Below, piece by piece: positions 18,645 to 19,704 of a DNA stretch of 19,704 bases. A model generated the notes under the pieces. It was not told the origin of the DNA. It searched no databases and saw only the letters and a program-made list of their open reading frames with translations. The DNA is from Cristatella mucedo (Eukaryota > Bryozoa > Phylactolaemata > Cristatellidae), in NCBI GenBank assembly GCA_009760855.2, contig WPIO01000606.1:1-19704 (forward strand), given 5' to 3'. Numbering within the stretch: position 1 is the first letter of the stretch; each line of letters begins with the position of its first letter. Made by a program: the position numbers and the translations under genes.

Positions 18645-18945
18645 AATATTAATAATACTAATAATGCATTTAATATAGCGCCCTCAGATAACTCACTCTC
18701 TGTCTAGGCACTTTAAATTTGCTGTAAAGGAAGCACGATCGACTGGTTGGTTGTAGCGTGCTCAATAAACAGCAAGAATAACATGGTTATGGCTGAGATG
18801 CACAGGGTCAGCGTACAAGTATGGTTGGCGACAGCATGCACAGAGTCAGAACGCATAAGCACACTAAGGACGAGTCATAGGACCCATTAAACGCTGTAAT
18901 AAACAGGTGCATTTTTAGTTTCTTTTTTAATATGGACAAGTCGGG
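18645..18945 (-). mobile_element. LINE family 1 copy G: 3' end, UTR and tail
   Basis: The plus strand begins with an (AAT)n-like tract, then GCATTTAATATAGCGCCCTC and ACTCTCTGTCTAGGCACTTT, the reverse complement of the family 1 tail, then the UTR (AACGCATAAGCACACTAAGG, GACCCATTAAACGCTGTAAT) up to the last coding codons (AACAGGTGCATTTTTAGTTTC, the reverse of ETKNAPV-type KTHLF sequence). It is truncated there. Confidence 0.85.
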
Positions 18946-19704
18946 AAAACAACCAACAAGAGGGATCGCGCTACCAATCGCTCGAATGCGTCGTAATTTT
19001 TTTTTATAAACGTCGTTGAGTGTCTTATAAATTGAATCAGCTGACCTCTGCTTTTACTCACTCTGGTGACCCGTTTAACGGATGCTTATTCCCTAAGAGA
19101 TCTTTGTAACTAAGCCACAGTGAGTCGCGATGCGCAAAGGTATAGCTGTTTACATTTTCATTTTTTCCGCTCGGTAATATGACAAAGCCGCTAGTGAAAC
19201 ATCTTAAATTCGGGAGACGGGATTAATTCAGGGATGGGCGCTCTCTAACAGGGATGACACTACATGACAATTCGTCAACATTTCATCGAGGGATCGCTTC
19301 CAGGGATCCCGGAAGGATAAACCAGCAAAAGTAAACCAGTGAGGAAATCGGATCGCGTAAAGGACAAGGACAGCTGGAGAATGCGCCTGGTTTCGTCCAG
19401 TGGACGAAAGAGTGCCCTAGGTAGACTGAGGCTGAGCAAGGCGATCTTCGTCGGCAGGCCGAAATTGCCGCGTGCAATGTGACTCTGGACAGTGGGAGTA
19501 ATTAGCGACAATCCCACTTTGCCTGAACGGCTAGCGACTGGCCGCGCTTTCGACCTCGAAAGCGCTGCCGGATCGCCCCGCCCCCCGTCCTTAGGGAAAG
19601 TGAAACAAAGCCGTAGGGCGATCTGAAATTACAATCGTCGCTAGCCTAGGAGGTAAATTTTAATTTTCTATCGGAGAGATGCCTTGCGCCACATTTATGC
19701 AGGG
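18946..19704. other. Unassigned sequence at the right edge
   Basis: No recognised gene or repeat. Overlapping short minus-strand open frames at 19275-19517 lack family features. A GC-rich patch lies at 19540-19590. Confidence 0.35.

Noticed and set aside
19275-19517. 80-residue minus-strand frame at the right edge
   Set aside because: No recognisable family feature; a second frame over the same bases is equally open.

Overview
The window looks like nuclear DNA of an invertebrate animal; the species cannot be named from sequence alone. Reasons: one GC-rich gene of an animal protein family (SET + MYND methyltransferase) split by introns with good GT..AG signals, long dinucleotide and trinucleotide microsatellites, a tRNA-derived SINE, and many decayed LINE (non-LTR retrotransposon) copies of the CR1/L2 general type. 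No operons, ribosome binding sites or prokaryotic features are visible.

Layout. 1-5354 (minus strand) is an SMYD3-like lysine methyltransferase gene running off the left edge: a last visible coding exon (1-678), a 2.16 kb intron (679-2836) carrying an (AAT)n and a large compound microsatellite, the first coding exon (2837-3589), and an inferred first intron (3611-5353) leading to a noncoding exon whose donor is at 5353/5352 in a GC-rich promoter-like region. Both coding exons join in phase 0 and give 477 residues without a stop, covering MYND, SET, post-SET and most of the C-terminal helical region. The first intron holds a sense LINE copy (3613-4475), a SINE (4721-4870) and a LINE 3' fragment (about 4978-5165). 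The 3' splice site before the start codon lies inside LINE-derived sequence.

5166-8060 is mostly unassigned: a GC-rich stretch, a 55-bp direct repeat pair, a LINE 3' tail and a small LINE scrap. 8070-11040 is a long but broken LINE of a second family (family B: endonuclease, linker, reverse transcriptase, C-terminal region). 11045-13316 holds three successive head-to-tail 3' fragments of the first family (family 1). 13317-15008 is AT-rich with no recognised gene. 15009-16432 is a minus-strand family 1 copy, about 16640-17700 a minus-strand family B copy, about 18190-18545 a plus-strand family B 3' piece, and 18645-18945 a minus-strand family 1 3' tail. 18946-19704 shows nothing recognisable.

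The main biology: two LINE families account for roughly half of the window. Family 1 ends in a conserved hairpin (outer stem AGCGCC/GGCGCT, inner stem AGAGA/TCTCT, loop TTAAGT) followed by (ATT)n, and the SINE carries the same hairpin after its tRNA-like head, the expected picture for a SINE mobilised by its partner LINE. The most interesting single point is that the SMYD gene appears to use a LINE-derived polypyrimidine tract and AG as its acceptor.
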